DNA of 64,000 nucleotides from Isoetes taiwanensis (GCA_021234155.1 JAJEKV010000009.1:10174546-10238545); one strand, 5' to 3'. Shown: positions 34,800 to 47,503, counted from the first letter of the stretch. A program made the numbers and translations. The notes: generated from the sequence alone by a model not told the origin.

Positions 34800-35792
34800 C
34801 ACCCGAAGCTAATATAAAGAAGCTAAAGACATATCCGAAGCTAATACAATGAAGTTAAAACCATATGCACAGGCCAACAACAAGGTGGTATTCAAACTGG
34901 TATTTTCAAAATTGGTGATACAACTGGAACCATAGGTAACATCATCCACTGCGGCTTGTACTGTCCTGGAAGTGTTGGATTTGTTTCAAAATCTATAAAC
35001 TGTATTTGCTTTTCTTTCATAAATTCATTTGCAATTCTGCTTTGTCTCCTTCTACACACTTTGTATTTTGTCTGCTGTTACATAATGCATTTTCTTCCAT
35101 GTTATCCGATCTGTACATTATATCATTGTGCATTGACTAACTTATATGTACAGAGGAGGATGTCAAATGAAATGTACAATGTACTTGCCTGTGTCACGGA
35201 TGCTATTTATGAAGGTCTGCATGTTATTGAAGCTCCCTCTTCCTGTCAGCTGTGCTGGACATTCTTATGTGGCAAAAATAGTTATTTTGGATCTACAGAG
35301 ATTGGCCATAGGAGGTGATGGATATCCAGGATCAACTTCAATTCATATTTTATGATTTCACAATATTCCAGAGGTCATTATCATGAATTATGTCAAACAT
35401 GATGGCATTATAGATAAATAAGCTATTCCAAATTTATGCACATTAAAATGATAGTCGTGCTTGGGAAGCTCGGAGGCAGAGATGAACATTTCTTAGTGGA
35501 TGCGTTGTCACAAGGAAAAATGAAGAAACCTGCGGTTGGATGGGTTAGTGGAACATTTGCACGACTCTTAAAGTCAGAAGTGCAATTTAGCTATGTTGTA
35601 AATTGTTCTTTTGTCTTATATGAAAACTCTATCATTTGTCTTATATGACTGTCTGTTGTCCAGGGTGCCAAAAGTGGCCGTGAGCTAGGATGAGCACAAG
35701 CCATAAACAAGGCACTGCAAGAACCTGGAGCAATTGTTCCTACATCATTTAAGGGGTTGGAAGGAGCTATCAAAGAGACTTATGAAAAGTTG
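34800..35792 (+). pseudogene. ACLB: ATP-citrate lyase subunit B pseudogene with introns kept
   Basis: ATP-citrate lyase makes cytosolic acetyl-CoA from citrate; subunit B carries the CoA-ligase/citrate-synthase-like part. Plus-strand blocks follow the protein in order: PYAQANNK (about 34850), GGIQTGIFKIGDTTGTIGNI with GSVGFVSKS (about 34868-34993), MSNEMYNVLACVTDAIYEG (35154-35214, acceptor TACAG, donor GTCTGC), AIGGDGYPGSTSIHIL (35299-35373), MIVVLGKLGGRDEHFLVDAL with PAVGWVSGTFARLLKSEVQF (about 35441-35602), and GAKSGRELG*AQAINKALQ with GAIVPTSFKGLEGAIKETYE (35664-35792, donor GTAAGT). In-frame stops, a G insertion before GGD, a deletion after ANNK and lost splice sites show decay. It covers only the middle of the gene, and keeping introns excludes a processed retrocopy. 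Confidence 0.85.
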
Positions 35793-37262
35793 GTAAGTCT
35801 ATGCGCACATAAGTTTGCAGATGCATAAGAAAGCTTGCATGTTTCTATATATATCATGTTTCGTGCTACATTAAGCTTGCAGTTACCATGGTAGCAACAT
35901 ACAACACTGGAACGACAGTTACATATAAATACCTAAAAATCTATTAGCTTAAATGCTCCTTGCAAGTCTTCGTATGTTCTATCACTTGTTGCACCATGTT
36001 TATTACCTTGAACCTAGTTTTACAAAAATTGAAGAATGATTGCTAGGCAAAGTAAGCAAAAGTGCTTTTGACTAGTTTACTTCTTTTCTTGAAAGATGCT
36101 TTCATTTGTATAAAATTTAATTCAATTCTATGTCATATTAACGCATTCACATAGTCTTAAAGTTTGTACTATCATCTTCGTATTGCAGGAGGGTATTCAA
36201 AAAATTTGATGTGCCATTGTACGTATAGTCATATAAATACGGGGTTTTGAGGATTTTGATTTCTAAATTTGAGAAACTTTTTTCTTGAGCCCTTTTTCGT
36301 GCTTGGTGTTTTAATGGTTGAAGGAAGGGATTTGCTTGGGCTACAATTGCGAGGTGTCAAATGAAGACACGAGCTCTGATTCTAAATATGCATGCCGATT
36401 CTCAGGAGCTACTATGGCCAGATAGTGAAGAAGCCAACTTGGAGCCATGGAGCGTGTAGGTGAGTGGAATAAGATCCAATCATGTTATCTATGAAGCCAC
36501 TGTTTGGCTTATATTCTTTCTTTTAGTGTGAAATTGGCTCCACCCTATGCTCTGTGCAGGTCAAATTTTGGGTCGGGTACAAGGCTGCAGAACGTCAGAC
36601 AAATCACTCTAATTCAAATTTACATGACATTTAAGCAGAGCGGGTCGGTTCTTGGAAGGCCAAGCATGTGATACATGGAGGCACGAGATCAATTTTAGAA
36701 AATTATAGATTTGAAAGCACTTTTTGCAGTCGAATTTAGGTCTCTGTGAACCTATATTAGAAACTTAGTTGCAACACGATCGAGTGCAAACACAGCGCTG
36801 GTTCTAATGGGAGGTTCGATTCCTCCAGCCTGCTTTCTTTTGTCGTTGCCTCATCTCAGTAGGGGCAGAACTATTAAAATGGTTTTGTTTCAAAGCTTTA
36901 GTGCATATGGTGTTTTTCTTTATTGTCTGTTTTGCGCAATTGATCTGTACAAGAATTTATGGCAAGAAAAAATGCTGACTTTTAATGTGAGAGATACCAT
37001 GGAATCCCTCACGATCTGAAAGTCTACAAAGCAAAATAGAAACTACAACCATAAAAAAGTGGTACAATATAGCTGCTAACAATTACATATTAACACATTC
37101 ACATAGCCATGACTATTATATGGAGTTAATCATATAGCAAACTAAAGAAATTACCCCATAAATGTTGGCCGAACCTTTGATCCAGTCATAGCACATACCT
37201 GCTTCTTAAGTTTAGAACTAAGAGATATAAAATAGCATCTTAACCATGAAAGACATTTACCA
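35793..37262. other. intergenic, nothing firm
   Basis: A possible further lyase exon start (ATTGCAG|GAGGG) lies at 36183-36192. A 23-codon complete ORF (MHADSQELLWPDSEEANLEP..) ends in TAG near 36460; family unknown. The rest is AT-rich. Confidence 0.35.
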
Positions 37263-37351
37263 CTTATGTTAGAGACCGAGGGTTTCTGCCGGAGGCTGCT
37301 TTACGTTTGTGCTCATATCTTGAGCTACAGACCTCGGATTACGGTGTTCTT

Positions 37352-37392
37352 TGGCTCGTTGGAAAGCTGATTCAGAGCTCTTTCCAACGGTG
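37352..37392 (+). other. hairpin in LINE 5' UTR
   Basis: CGTTGGAAAG and CTTTCCAACG form a 10-bp stem around a loop of about 14 bases, about 100 bases upstream of the ORF1 ATG. Confidence 0.6.
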
Positions 37393-37454
37393 TGTGGCAT
37401 CGCAGGTTTTAGGTTCCGGCTGATTGCCTTTTCGGCCCTGACAGTTTCGGCTCT

Positions 37455-39110
37455 ATGGCGTCAACTTCCAAGCTGCCTGCAAAACCTCCTGTATCCATGC
37501 CGGTGCAGGGGGCAAATTTGGCATTGCATGTTAACCCTTTGGCTTATAGTGAGAATGTCTTTCAAGATGCTGATTTTCCTGTTTTGGCACCCCCAGCTGG
37601 TGCACCGAAGAGTACAAGTGCTTTGAATAGCGGTAATGCTTCTGTGGATGGTGCCTCGGCCCGGTGTCAAATTCTAACAAAGATCAGTCCGGCCCACTTC
37701 CTTGGAGGTCCTCAACTTCTGGAGTAAATGCTAGCGGGGGAGCTTTAGTGATTGGATCAAGAAGGACTTGTCTTCAACTTCGTCTGGCGGGTTGTTGCTA
37801 CTGACTATTGATGTGATGATTCGGGATAATAAAAGAGATCTTAGTAATCTTTTGGGTGAGTTGCGAGCAAAGGAGACACAGTTGGAACTTCAGTTACCTT
37901 CTGTTGAAGTTTTCTATCAGCCTGAAATGTGTAAGAATACTCTTCAAGCGTCTGGGTACAATGTGGTCGAGATTGATCATGACTTACACAAGAAGTGTAT
38001 TAGTAACTTGTTGTCGTTTAGTGTGGTTGGTCAATATACTGGAGCATTTCTTGATAGTAGGAAGCTTGGCTATTGGTTGACTGGTCATCTTCGGAGATTA
38101 GGGTTGCCACCTTATCGTACTTTTTAAAGATCTTTGGATAAGAAGTTCTTTTTGATCGTTTTTGATGATCTTTGTGGTACGTTGAGCAACTGGTGGCACG
38201 TGGTGTGGACCCAATGTGGAGTGATTATATTTTGTACCAGCCTTACTCGCCTGGATTTTCTCCTGGTATGACTCCTGCTCTTAGGATGCCATGTTGGTTT
38301 TCTATTCCTAATCTTCCTCCCCGATCTCTTGGTGCGGAGTTTCTTATCAGTATTGCTAATGGTCTGGGTACTCATCTGGCCCATTCTATTGTTGATGGTG
38401 CTAAAATTTGTGTTTCTCTTCCTTCCGGTCGCGGTCTTCCCCGACCGTTGTGGTTGTGAAAAGTGGCCCTATCTTTACGAAGTATGCTTTGCGGTTGCTC
38501 AATGGCCCTCGACTTGCTGATTTATTTCCTCAACTTGCTTTATTTGCAAATTTTAGGTGCTAAAAGAGATAAGCCTGCAATGGTCCCTTCTTCCTCTGTG
38601 CCTCCTACCTCTGTTGTGTCTCCATTACCCTCTGTTGTCCCTTACGCCAATGCTACTCTGCGACCTCTGTTGTTGCTACTCCATCATCGGCCGCTAAAAC
38701 CACTATCCCACGAAAGATTGTGCATACTCCCCGCTTTTGAAGAGGATGCTAGGGCTAAGTTACTGAAGATCCGGGGAATTGCAAGAGCGGCATGAAAGTG
38801 TTCAAGAACATCATGAAAATGCCCAAGAGGGATGGACAAATGTTAATTGGAAAAGAGCTGCACGCATAAGGCTAGTCAACATGTGTCACATGTCATGGCG
38901 ATTCGATAATTTGCATGGAAGGGTGGAGCAGAGAGGAGGCTCTCCCTTGCCAGTTACCCAACAAAATAATGGGGGTAGAAGCGAGAGGGAGGCTCTCCCT
39001 CACCAAGTGCTGAACAAAACAATGGAAGGGTGGAACAGAGAGGAGGCTCCCCCTTGCCAATTTCCAGGACGAGGTGGGCTGACCTCCCTCATGCGAGATG
39101 GACATGGTTG
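37455..39110 (+). pseudogene. LINE ORF1 (DUF4283-like), frameshifted
   Basis: Starts MASTSKLPAKPPVSMPVQGA. Later blocks: DVMIRDNKRDLSNLLGELRA; SGYNVVEIDHDLHKKCISNL; a DUF4283-like core PCWFSIPNLPPRSLGAEFLI with AKICVSLPSGRGLPRPL (38290-38455). No clear CCHC knuckle is seen. At least four frame changes occur. Confidence 0.7.
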
Positions 39111-39156
39111 AGGCTGGCTCTATTGGTATGGAGGTGGAACATAATATTTTGGCTAC

Positions 39157-42100
39157 ATGAACCTGTTGTCTTGGAATGTGAGGGAAGTGGCTTCTTCCCC
39201 AAGTAAAAGAAGCAGGTTGTCTCTTTACCTGTCTAAGTTTTCTACGACCTTTTGTTGCCTCCAAGAGCATAAATGCCGCCGAGGTGATGTACATAAAGTA
39301 GCTAATGTATTTGGACGGGACTATAATGTCTTGGTGTCTGTTGCTGATGCATCTAAGGCTGGTGTGCTTACTGCATGGAAGTCATCTGTGGATGTCACTT
39401 TTACTCAAACAGATAGGTTCGGGCGGTGGATAATAATCAAATGGAAAGATAAGGGCCAAGAATGGGGTTTGATAAATGTATATGCTCATAATAGACCTCG
39501 TCAGCGTGGTGCTTTGTGGGCAACTCTGAGGAGTAAAGTTCTCCAGCTTGGGCAGAATGTTGCATGGTTGCTCGTTGGCGACTTCAATATGGTCGAGTTG
39601 GAAAGAGATAGAAGTGGTCGCGGCTCTGAAGTGGTGCAAGGATTGAAGAGAGCAATGGCTCGCCTTTTACATGATGGTCGGCTTATGGAGATTGATGGTG
39701 ATCAGTCCTTTCACGTGGGTGTAATGGTTGGGCCGAGGCCGCGCGAGCTTATGCAAGGCATGATAGAGGATACTTTAATACTTGTGCATTTGCTTTCGGC
39801 TAGCGGATTTTTAAATTCGCTCAAATCTTCCTGGATAGCTCGTAATCCGATCATAATCCACAACTTCTAACTAATGATGTGGCTAATTGTCATCGACCTA
39901 CCGGGACCTACTTTAAGCTTAATTGCAAGTACACGGAGGATGATGAGTTCAAAGTTGGTGTAGTCGGGCTTGGTCTCGGGCCTTCTCACCTCGTAGGGGC
40001 ATGTCTGGGGTTGTTGCGCCGTTACTGCGGTGAAGTCATTGCAAAAGAATATGGGAGAGTCGAGTCTGCTGAAGCTAGAGGGCTATTGATTTGCATTGTA
40101 CCGAGAATTAGAAGTACTCCGCTGTGGGCCATACTAATGGAGTCGAGAAAAGGAGTTATTATCTCGAGATCAAGGCTATAGAAACTGTAAAAGTTCACGA
40201 AGCCAAAGTGAAGGCGGGGTTGCAAAGGTTCAAGGACGGTGATAGATGTACCCGTTCTTTTTGCGGCTGCAAGAAGAAGGAAACTCGCCACTTCTATACA
40301 TTCTTTGGTGCTGCGGATGGTGCTCTTATCTCCGATCCGGTGAATCTTAAGCGATATCTTCATCATCACTTTTCTTCATTCTTTGCCGACACCCATTGCC
40401 CTTCGGAAGGACATGCAATTGGTCAGTGTTGACTAAGGTCGCGTCGCATTGTTTCAAGAAGCGAGAGGTTGCTTCTTGAGTCTAATATTGTGAAGGAGGA
40501 CTTAAAAGCATTTGTGGCTCTCTTGAAAAGGGATAAATGCCCGGTCTTGATGGCTTTCCTATTGAATTCTTTGAAGTCTTTGGGGACCGGTTGGAGGATG
40601 ACATATATGATGCCTTTTGTGAGTTTCGAGATTTAGGAGCCTTGATAAGATTTTGAATACAAGGTTGTATCTCTCTCATTACAAAGAACAAGGAACCCAA
40701 GACTATTTCCCCATTTGGCGACCTATTACATTGCTTTCCTCTGTGTACAAGATCTTTGCTAAGACATTGGCGGAAAGAGTCCGAGACATCTTGGCCGACG
40801 CTATCTCGTCAACACAATCGGCTTTTCTCCCTCGTCGTTGTATTCTCAACAACGTGGTGGCTGCTATGAAGGAATATATTGGGCCCTATTCACGGGGTCA
40901 TAGAGCGATGTATCTTAAGCTTGATTTTGCTAAAGCCTACGATAGTGTTGATTGGGGCTTCTTGGAGAAGTGTCTTCTTGCACTTGGGTTTGGGGAGTCA
41001 TTCACAAGGAATGTCATGAAGCTCCATACATCAGCCGGATCTCTTGTCCTTTTCGAGGCGAGCCATCGGATATTTTTGTAGTGGGTAGAGGAATTGACGG
41101 GGTTGTCCCTTAGCACCCTTGCTTTTCACACAATTGTGGCGTAAGTCTTGTCCCCAGCTCTTCTCCGTGGCTACCCAAGATGGCGTTATTCAAGGCCTCC
41201 CAATGGACGATGGTTCTCAAGAGGTATGTAACCAATATGCCGATGACACTTTTTGTTCCTAATTGCCGAGGTGAGAATCTTCGTAATGCTAAGCTATTAT
41301 TAGACACATTCTCCTTAGCATCGGGGAGTTCTTGTAGGGTGGCAAAAATGTACGACTTTGTGGGCGTTGGACAGTCCCATCCCTCCCTCAGATTTTGGAC
41401 TATCCTTGGAAGATTCTTCTGCATGGCAATACCACAAAGTTGCTTGGTATCCCAGTTGGAATTCATGTCTCTGCTTCAGATGCTTGGGATGAAATCATTA
41501 GTGGGTTGCAAAAGCACTTGTTTTGGTGGAATACTGACTAAACCGTCCATGCCCTAGAGAATCACCGTGGCTAAATGTGTTCTTAGTAATACTCATGTCT
41601 ACATGGCGCCTCGCTTTACTAGCTCAAGCAGTGTAAGATGGAGGAGATTGTGCGTATCGTCAGAAATTTTATTTGGGGTGGAAATGAGTTAGGAGCAGGG
41701 TCAAGGTAGCTTGGGCGAAATGCATTAGACCTAAGGCAGCTGGTGGTCTTGGTATGTTGGATTTTCACCTCCAAAGCAAGGTGATGATATCAAAGTTCAT
41801 TTGGAGGATTTTCATTGGTAAGGATGATTCTCCTGGCCTGAGGTTGTTGGTGCAGTCGATTCAGCATTGTCTCCCATTTCATAAGGCCACCATTAAGCCC
41901 CTCCTTCCTTGGGCTTTGCTTTATCATATGCATCCGTATCCTAATGCTTCTCCCTTTCTAAAGGGGTTGCTTATGACTTGGGACACCGTCGTCTCTTTTC
42001 CATATTAATCCCGAGGCATGTCTTGGGTTGTCCACTCCATGCCGGGGGATTCCTTTGCGGGACACTCCGAGAATGTGCCTCTAAGTGTGGTTGTTCATCC

Positions 42101-42895
42101 AAAGACGAACGACGCGATGGGTAGCAACTGGTATCAATACTATTGCGACTTGGTATGAGTCCCGATCATCTCATGTCATGGGAAGCATTTAGAACAAAGT
42201 TCTTGTTGTACGAGATGGGACGAGTAACTGGAATCATATTGCTGCATTGTTGCCACGGGATTACGGTCCACGCATTGAGGTAGTCATATGGGGTTGCCAT
42301 CGGGATATCCGGCCCGTATGGTTTGTGTCTTTCGTGTATAAATTGCTTGTGCATTCTGAAATCCTGCCTCCATCTAATAGATGGCATCTTCGTGTCCCTC
42401 ACCCACAATGGAAAAGTGTTTGGATATGGGTATGGGATAAACCGCTTCACCCCAAAGTAGTAGTTTTGTGGTGGCAAGTGATCCATAGATGCCTCGAGTC
42501 AACGTGTTAGTCCATAAAATGGATAATCGGTTTCGAGCTCTTGCCCTTTATGCCAAACAAAGGGTTGAGAGTATTGAGCATTGTTTTTCTTGTGTGAGAG
42601 GCTTCGGGGCATGGTCTTGGTTGTTGACCCTTTTGGCACGCGTCTCGATCTAGCCAAAGAATTTTGCTTGCTATCTATCCCGATGCTTGGCCCAAACAAC
42701 GGAAACGAAGCTTTTCATCTCGCATGCGGCTGGCTTTTATGGTCAATCTGGAAGAGAAGGAGGTTGTTTATCTTTAAGGGCATAGATACTGCAGATGAGG
42801 TTGTTCTTCAGTGGGCGCAAGATAAAATTGTTATGGCTTACAATTGTTCTTCTCTTGATCAAGAGAAGAAAGTGCCGATCGCATACTTACCTTGA
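39157..42895 (+). pseudogene. LINE ORF2: endonuclease and reverse transcriptase, frameshifted
   Basis: Endonuclease (39157-39870): LLSWNVREV, CLQEHK with the catalytic Glu, GLINVYAHNRP, LLVGDFNMVE, and SDHNPQ in a shifted frame near 39850. RT: KRDKCPGLDGFPIEFFE, WRPITLLSSVYKIFAKTLAE, QSAFLPRRCILNNVVAAMKE, YLKLDFAKAYDSVDWGFLEK. An intact YADD box is at 41236-41247 in a frame different from its neighbours. The downstream blocks (41640-42890) include WLLWSIWKRRRLFIF. Many single-base shifts make it inactive. Confidence 0.88.
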
Positions 42896-43049
42896 TTCAT
42901 TCTTTTGCATAGGCGGTGGTTGTGCTCGGTTGGATCGGTTTGTCCACTTTGGGGTTATAATCCTGTCTTTGCATTTATGTTGCTCTGGTTTCTAGTTGGT
43001 GAATAAAGCTTGACGTCCTTCAAAAAAAAAAAAACTTATGTTAGAGACC

Positions 43050-43949
43050 AATTTTTATAACATGCTGGAAATAGTTCAAATCTGTCATGTATCTTATGCA
43101 TATAAATTTTGCTCTATGGATTTATGCTTTTGTGACATGATTAGGTCTTGGAAGCATGGATTTGTATGGTATTTCATGTGGGTTAATGAAGGTGATGTAT
43201 TAATTATGCCTGAAACTTTGATTATCAGCAATTAAAGTTTTGGACGCCGAAGGCCGAAGTTGATGGATTAGTACCATTTCCTATAGCATAAATATAATTT
43301 TGTATCAAATAAAATAGGTGATAAGAAAAGAAATCATGATAAGTCTATGTATGGAGCGACTGATGATTTGCTGCCAGAAGGCATGGGAGCTAGAATAGAT
43401 GAATGGAGAATAGTTAATGGTTAGATCGTATGTTTTGATAATTTGAATAATGATTTGCTATTCTTCATGAAAAACTGCATTCGAAATGCATCTTTCCATC
43501 TGGGACTGGAGCTTGATCTCGCAAGCTGTATAGAAGAGATTTCTTTGAAGCCCTTGCAAGACCCTGTTGGAAATCGCATATGAAGTTAATATCTTAGCCT
43601 AGGTTTTATTTATTCAACATATTATGTAGTCACAAATTAGTGCGCTTTTTCCTTCAATGGTTCGAGCAGGATATCATTTGCAATTGGCAGGTCGTATATT
43701 GTTGGGCCAAGTGCCAATCAGAAACAGTATAGAATGACGATAGGCTATGAAATGGATAAGGATGAGAATAGGATTTTGAAACACTATCAATGAGCATTCA
43801 CATTAATTAAGATATAGGTAATCCTAGGCAGGACGGTGTGAGACAATGTCTTAAATTCTAATAAAACATATGAATTATGAATCAATTACTGTTCATTTGG
43901 GTACCATTGAATTATTGTTCATCGGACCATTGAATCATTTGAATAAGTG
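43050..43949. other. AT-rich stretch, possibly 5' LTR of the following copia element
   Basis: No coding content. Its 3' neighbour is a Ty1/copia primer-binding site at 44407, so part of this region (with 44322-44405) may be the left LTR; the LTR start cannot be fixed. Confidence 0.35.
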
Positions 43950-44325
43950 TTTTTTTTTTTTTGAAGAACTGTGTCATCAATATATTAAAAGAATGGTAAT
44001 GTTACAAAGCAAGTGAGGAGGAAGGAGAACTGCCCCAAAGAGACAGCGATACCTCGACACTCCACAATAAACTCACAGAAAAACTGCAACTTTACTGCTG
44101 TACAAACTGACCATCACCATCTACAACACCCCAAGAAGTCCCGCCAAATTGCAAAATTCCTCTCTACTAATCCCGGGAATACCAGAAAGCTTTGAAATAG
44201 CTTGTACCTGAGTCGAGGAATCAGAGAGGCTGCAGGCTGCTGAATCCCCTGAAAGATCCACAACTGCCGCCGCTTCCAAATCAGCCACACCAACCAAGCC
44301 ACGCAGAGATGCAAGGCTGAATAAC
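43950..44325 (-). mobile_element. 5'-truncated LINE 3' fragment
   Basis: A 13-base poly-T at 43950-43962 is the reversed poly(A). The minus strand then reads the ORF2 tail CVAWLVWLIWKRRQLWIFQG, similar to the LINE at 37.3 kb (WLLWSIWKRRRLFIF). Possible target duplication: TTGAATAAGT (left) and CTGAATAACT (right), 8 of 10. Confidence 0.7.
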
Positions 44326-44505
44326 TAAATTAAAAAAGTGGTTGACATATTGAAGTATTGAGTTCTAGCTGTAGAAGTTTGAAAGGATCAACAATTAATC
44401 TAACAGTGGTGTCAGAGCTTGCTAACATGCCAATCTGTTTTAGAACAACACTATTGAATTCAGTTGATGAGTTCAAGGCCAAAGAAGGATTTTAGACGTG
44501 GAATA

Positions 44506-44770
44506 TAATAGAATAGAATAGAATAGATTTTTTAATGTCCACTAAGACCAAGAGGCCGTGAGAACCATACAATGGGCTAGTACAACCATTACTACTAGGA
44601 TTAAAACACCCCTGCCTCGAAAGGTTTTCAAAGGAAAAACCTTTGAAGTAATGGTACTAGATAAGTAGGAAAAAATAAGGAGAATATGAAGGAGGTACTG
44701 ATGTTTAAAAATCTCTGGAACCTTATTTAACCTAGAGAATAAACTGGAGACAATGGTGTAGAAGTTCAAA
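44506..44770 (-). mobile_element. retroposon with TATTC-repeat tail, inserted in copia gag region
   Basis: On the minus strand the insert ends CACGGCCTCTTGGTCTTAG .. ATTAAAAAATC then (TATTC)n at about 44530-44506. The short open frame inside (44769-44542) is hydrophobic and not recognised. Similar tails occur at 54656-54676, and a related TATTC-type phrase lies at 46250-46262. Confidence 0.5.
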
Positions 44771-46496
44771 TAACTAAAACAAAGGCAGATGATGAGAGTA
44801 GCAATTCAACTGCAAAAACAACTGAGGTAAGCTTCTCCCCTAAATTTGATAGTTCTGCTGAAAATATTGAGTATAAGATCGGTCAAGTTAGAGCTACTAT
44901 CATGTGTTAAAGTAGCATCCAATATCATGAGCACTTGGAAATGGCAGTATTTTGTGAAGAATTATCAGGAAAAAAACTCATCTCAGATAGGTATTCTTCG
45001 GAAAGAGCTGAGAATGTTAGAATTTGAAAATTTTACGTATCTCTAGAATATGAGAACTTTGTCTACATTGATTAGAACAGTTGCAGGACATGGAACATGC
45101 TTAAAGACTAGCACAAACATAAATTAGAAAAGAGTATCGAAGGTCTTAATGGCAAAAGGAGTAGGGCCGAAAACGAGTTAAAAAACAAAAATGACAAGGA
45201 TGGAAACTGATCTTTGGGTCCATGTCATCTATTCAGAGAAATAGGACATATAAAGATCAATTGCCCTAATGGATCAAAAAGGATGGTGAGCTACTATACT
45301 TGTGGTGGTATGGGACACTATACTAGCGCATGTCCTTCACCTAAGGGAATTGGTAGGGGAAGGGAGCAAATGAGCATGAGACAGAGGTAGAGCATCCTTA
45401 AGAGGAAGAGAAGGTAAAAGAGGAGATACATCTGCATTTAATATTGCAGCAGAAGACAGTGAAGATGAAAAGGGCACAAAAGAAGATGATGAAGAGATTG
45501 TGAGGTAAAAAATTGTGCTTTACTTGCCAATTATGAAAAAGAGTATGTGCACAATAGTGGAGTAGAGAAAAGCATAGCAAGAAGTGCTAACTTGCTTAAA
45601 ACAAGGAGTGCATGTACAGAGAAAGTGAAACTAGGAGATGGGGGTTGCAAAATGCCAAAACAGAAGGAATGTTGCAACTGTACAGTCTTGAAGAAAGTCC
45701 AGTAGAATTAAATCATGTTTCTTTGTGGCTAATATCATTAAAAACTTAGTCTTTATTAACCAGTTGGTAGATCTTAGCTTTGTCTGTATTTTTGACAAGT
45801 GAGTATATAAAGTCTTGAGAAATAATTAAATCGAATTTCTAGCCATGCATGTTGGGAACTTATTTGAATTTAAACTTGAGTACTTTGTGAATAATGTTGT
45901 ATTGGATGAGAATACAACAGAATTGTAGCATGATGTCTGGCTTACACACATGAAGAATATCAGCCTTTCGTTTAAAAGAAAGAGAATTAAAAGAAAAATG
46001 AGTGAAGTCTTTAAGAGAAAATTCTGCTATGGATGCATGTTAAACAAGCATTCAAGCCTGCCATTTGCAAAGCTTGGGAAGAGACCTAATGATGTTTTGG
46101 AATTAATGCATTCATATTTATGTGGCCCAATTAATGTAACGAGTAGGGCCGGAAAGAGATATATTTGACGTTTGTAGTTGACTATAACAGAACGTGCAGA
46201 TGTTACGAAACTTTTGATGTCTTGAAAGATTTTTTTTATCTAAAAGCAAGAAATACAATAGAATAGATTTTTTATCTAAAAGTGAGAGAAATAAGGAAAA
46301 ATCTAAAATGTCTAAGGAGTGCTTGAGGGAGAAAATACTTATCTGACAGGCTTAGGGCATTTTATAAATTGCATGGGATTGCTAGGCAACTAACATGAAT
46401 CCACAATCCACAAACAAAACGCGTAACTCAAAAAAAAAAGAAACAATTTTATATGCTAGAGCAGTGCTGCAACATATGGGCTTGCCAATCTATTTA

Positions 46497-47503
46497 GGGA
46501 AAATTGTATAAATGCCCTTGTATTTTAATGTAATTATCGAAATGCCCTTGTATTTTCATTATTTGTCAATTTACCCCTACGGCAAACCTGTTCCGCTGTA
46601 GCAAACCTGTTCTGCTGTAGCAAAGCTTTTGGGTTGTCAAATTTGCCTGGTTCTTCGCTGTTCTCGTTATATATAATCGATTTCGGTTGCTTAGGATCTG
46701 ATTTTTTGAGTTGTACCTTCTGTTCTTCATCAGCAGGCGGTCGAGCTTCATATTTCGATCCTATTTTTGTGCAAAATCGGCACTGTATTTTATCAAATCC
46801 GACACTTTGTGCATTTGATTTGCAAGAATAACAGAGATTAAAACTAGTTATGATGATCCAACTGAAGGAAAAAAGACATTGCTGAAGGAAAAATTAGTTT
46901 GTCCTTCGTGGATTTAAGCTATCCTAATGCAAAGTACTTCAAAGGAGTCCGTTTAATGCCCACAGATTCGAATAGGACTTGGCAAAAAAAATCTATTCTT
47001 CAGTTTGGATTTGCCACAGATCCTGGGGATTTGCCACAGATCCTGGACTTTGAGTTTGCAGGAACTTTTTGTTCCATACCTGCGAATTTCATCTGTAACC
47101 TCCAGCCTATTAGGTATCCTTAGAGGCTGGATTATACTGTCATAAGTAGTTGAGAACCTCAATCCGCCGATATGAACTGGGTATCCATGAAGAGCCTCCA
47201 TGAAGAGTCTCCCTGCTGATATATCCAGTACAATTTCTCCATAGCCATAATTGGGTCTCCTAGAGCTTGGGTTCTGAGTCTCCTTCCTGCAATAGGCAGC
47301 TATACTACCATCTGTCACACCTTCACAATTTGCTACCTTGGTGAAGCTTATGATAAGTGTAACTTAGGCACACGAAGTAATTAATCAATTTGCGCAGAAG
47401 TACGAAACGGCGAGTAACAATAGGGGCATTTTAACAAATATAACAAATATAGGGGCATTATGACAAATATGAAAAAATATAAGGGTATTTTTACAATTTT
47501 CCC
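46497..47503. mobile_element. non-autonomous Mutator-type element (possible Pack-MULE), 1,007 bp
   Basis: Perfect 9-bp target duplication ATCTATTTA at 46488-46496 and 47504-47512. Ends are inverted: left GGGAAAATTGTATAAATGCC, right reversed GGGAAAATTGTAAAAATACC, with similarity extending about 85 bp through repeated AATGCCCYTRTATTT subterminal units. A 9-bp duplication is the hallmark of Mutator-like elements. No transposase lies inside. The interior is less AT-rich, with a 121-codon minus-strand frame (47318-46953; YGYGEIVLDISAGRLFMEAL) that may be captured host sequence, and two small tandem repeats (19 bp at 46584, 20 bp at 47010). It interrupts copia integrase. Confidence 0.92.
46953..47318 (-). 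CDS. open frame inside the Mutator-type element, unrecognised
   Basis: 121 codons, no known family. Landmarks: SSRRPNYGYGEIVLDI, HGYPVHIGGLRFSTTYDSII and EVTDEIRRYGTKSSCKLKV. Composition differs from the AT-rich copia sequence around it. It may be an exon of a captured gene; expression is unknown. Confidence 0.35.
   Translation of the reverse strand: MTDGSIAAYCRKETQNPSSRRPNYGYGEIVLDISAGRLFMEALHGYPVHIGGLRFSTTYDSIIQPLRIPNRLEVTDEIRRYGTKSSCKLKVQDLWQIPRICGKSKLKNRFFLPSPIRICGH

Larger units (their letters stand above)
37278..43034 (+). mobile_element. near full-length LINE with target-site duplication
   Basis: Bounded by the perfect 15-base duplication CTTATGTTAGAGACC at 37263-37277 and 43035-43049, directly after a 13-base poly(A) at 43022-43034. 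The element is 5,757 bp and contains a short 5' UTR, ORF1, endonuclease, RT and a C-terminal region, all on the plus strand. The coding frames are broken by many single-base shifts. This is a second LINE lineage, clearly different in protein sequence from the antisense LINE at 28.7-33.5 kb. Confidence 0.93.

Noticed and set aside
36808-36825. tRNA T-arm look-alike (GGAGGTTCGATTCCTCC)
   Set aside because: The 17-base arm is convincing, but no matching acceptor, D or anticodon arms are found in the preceding 60 bases.
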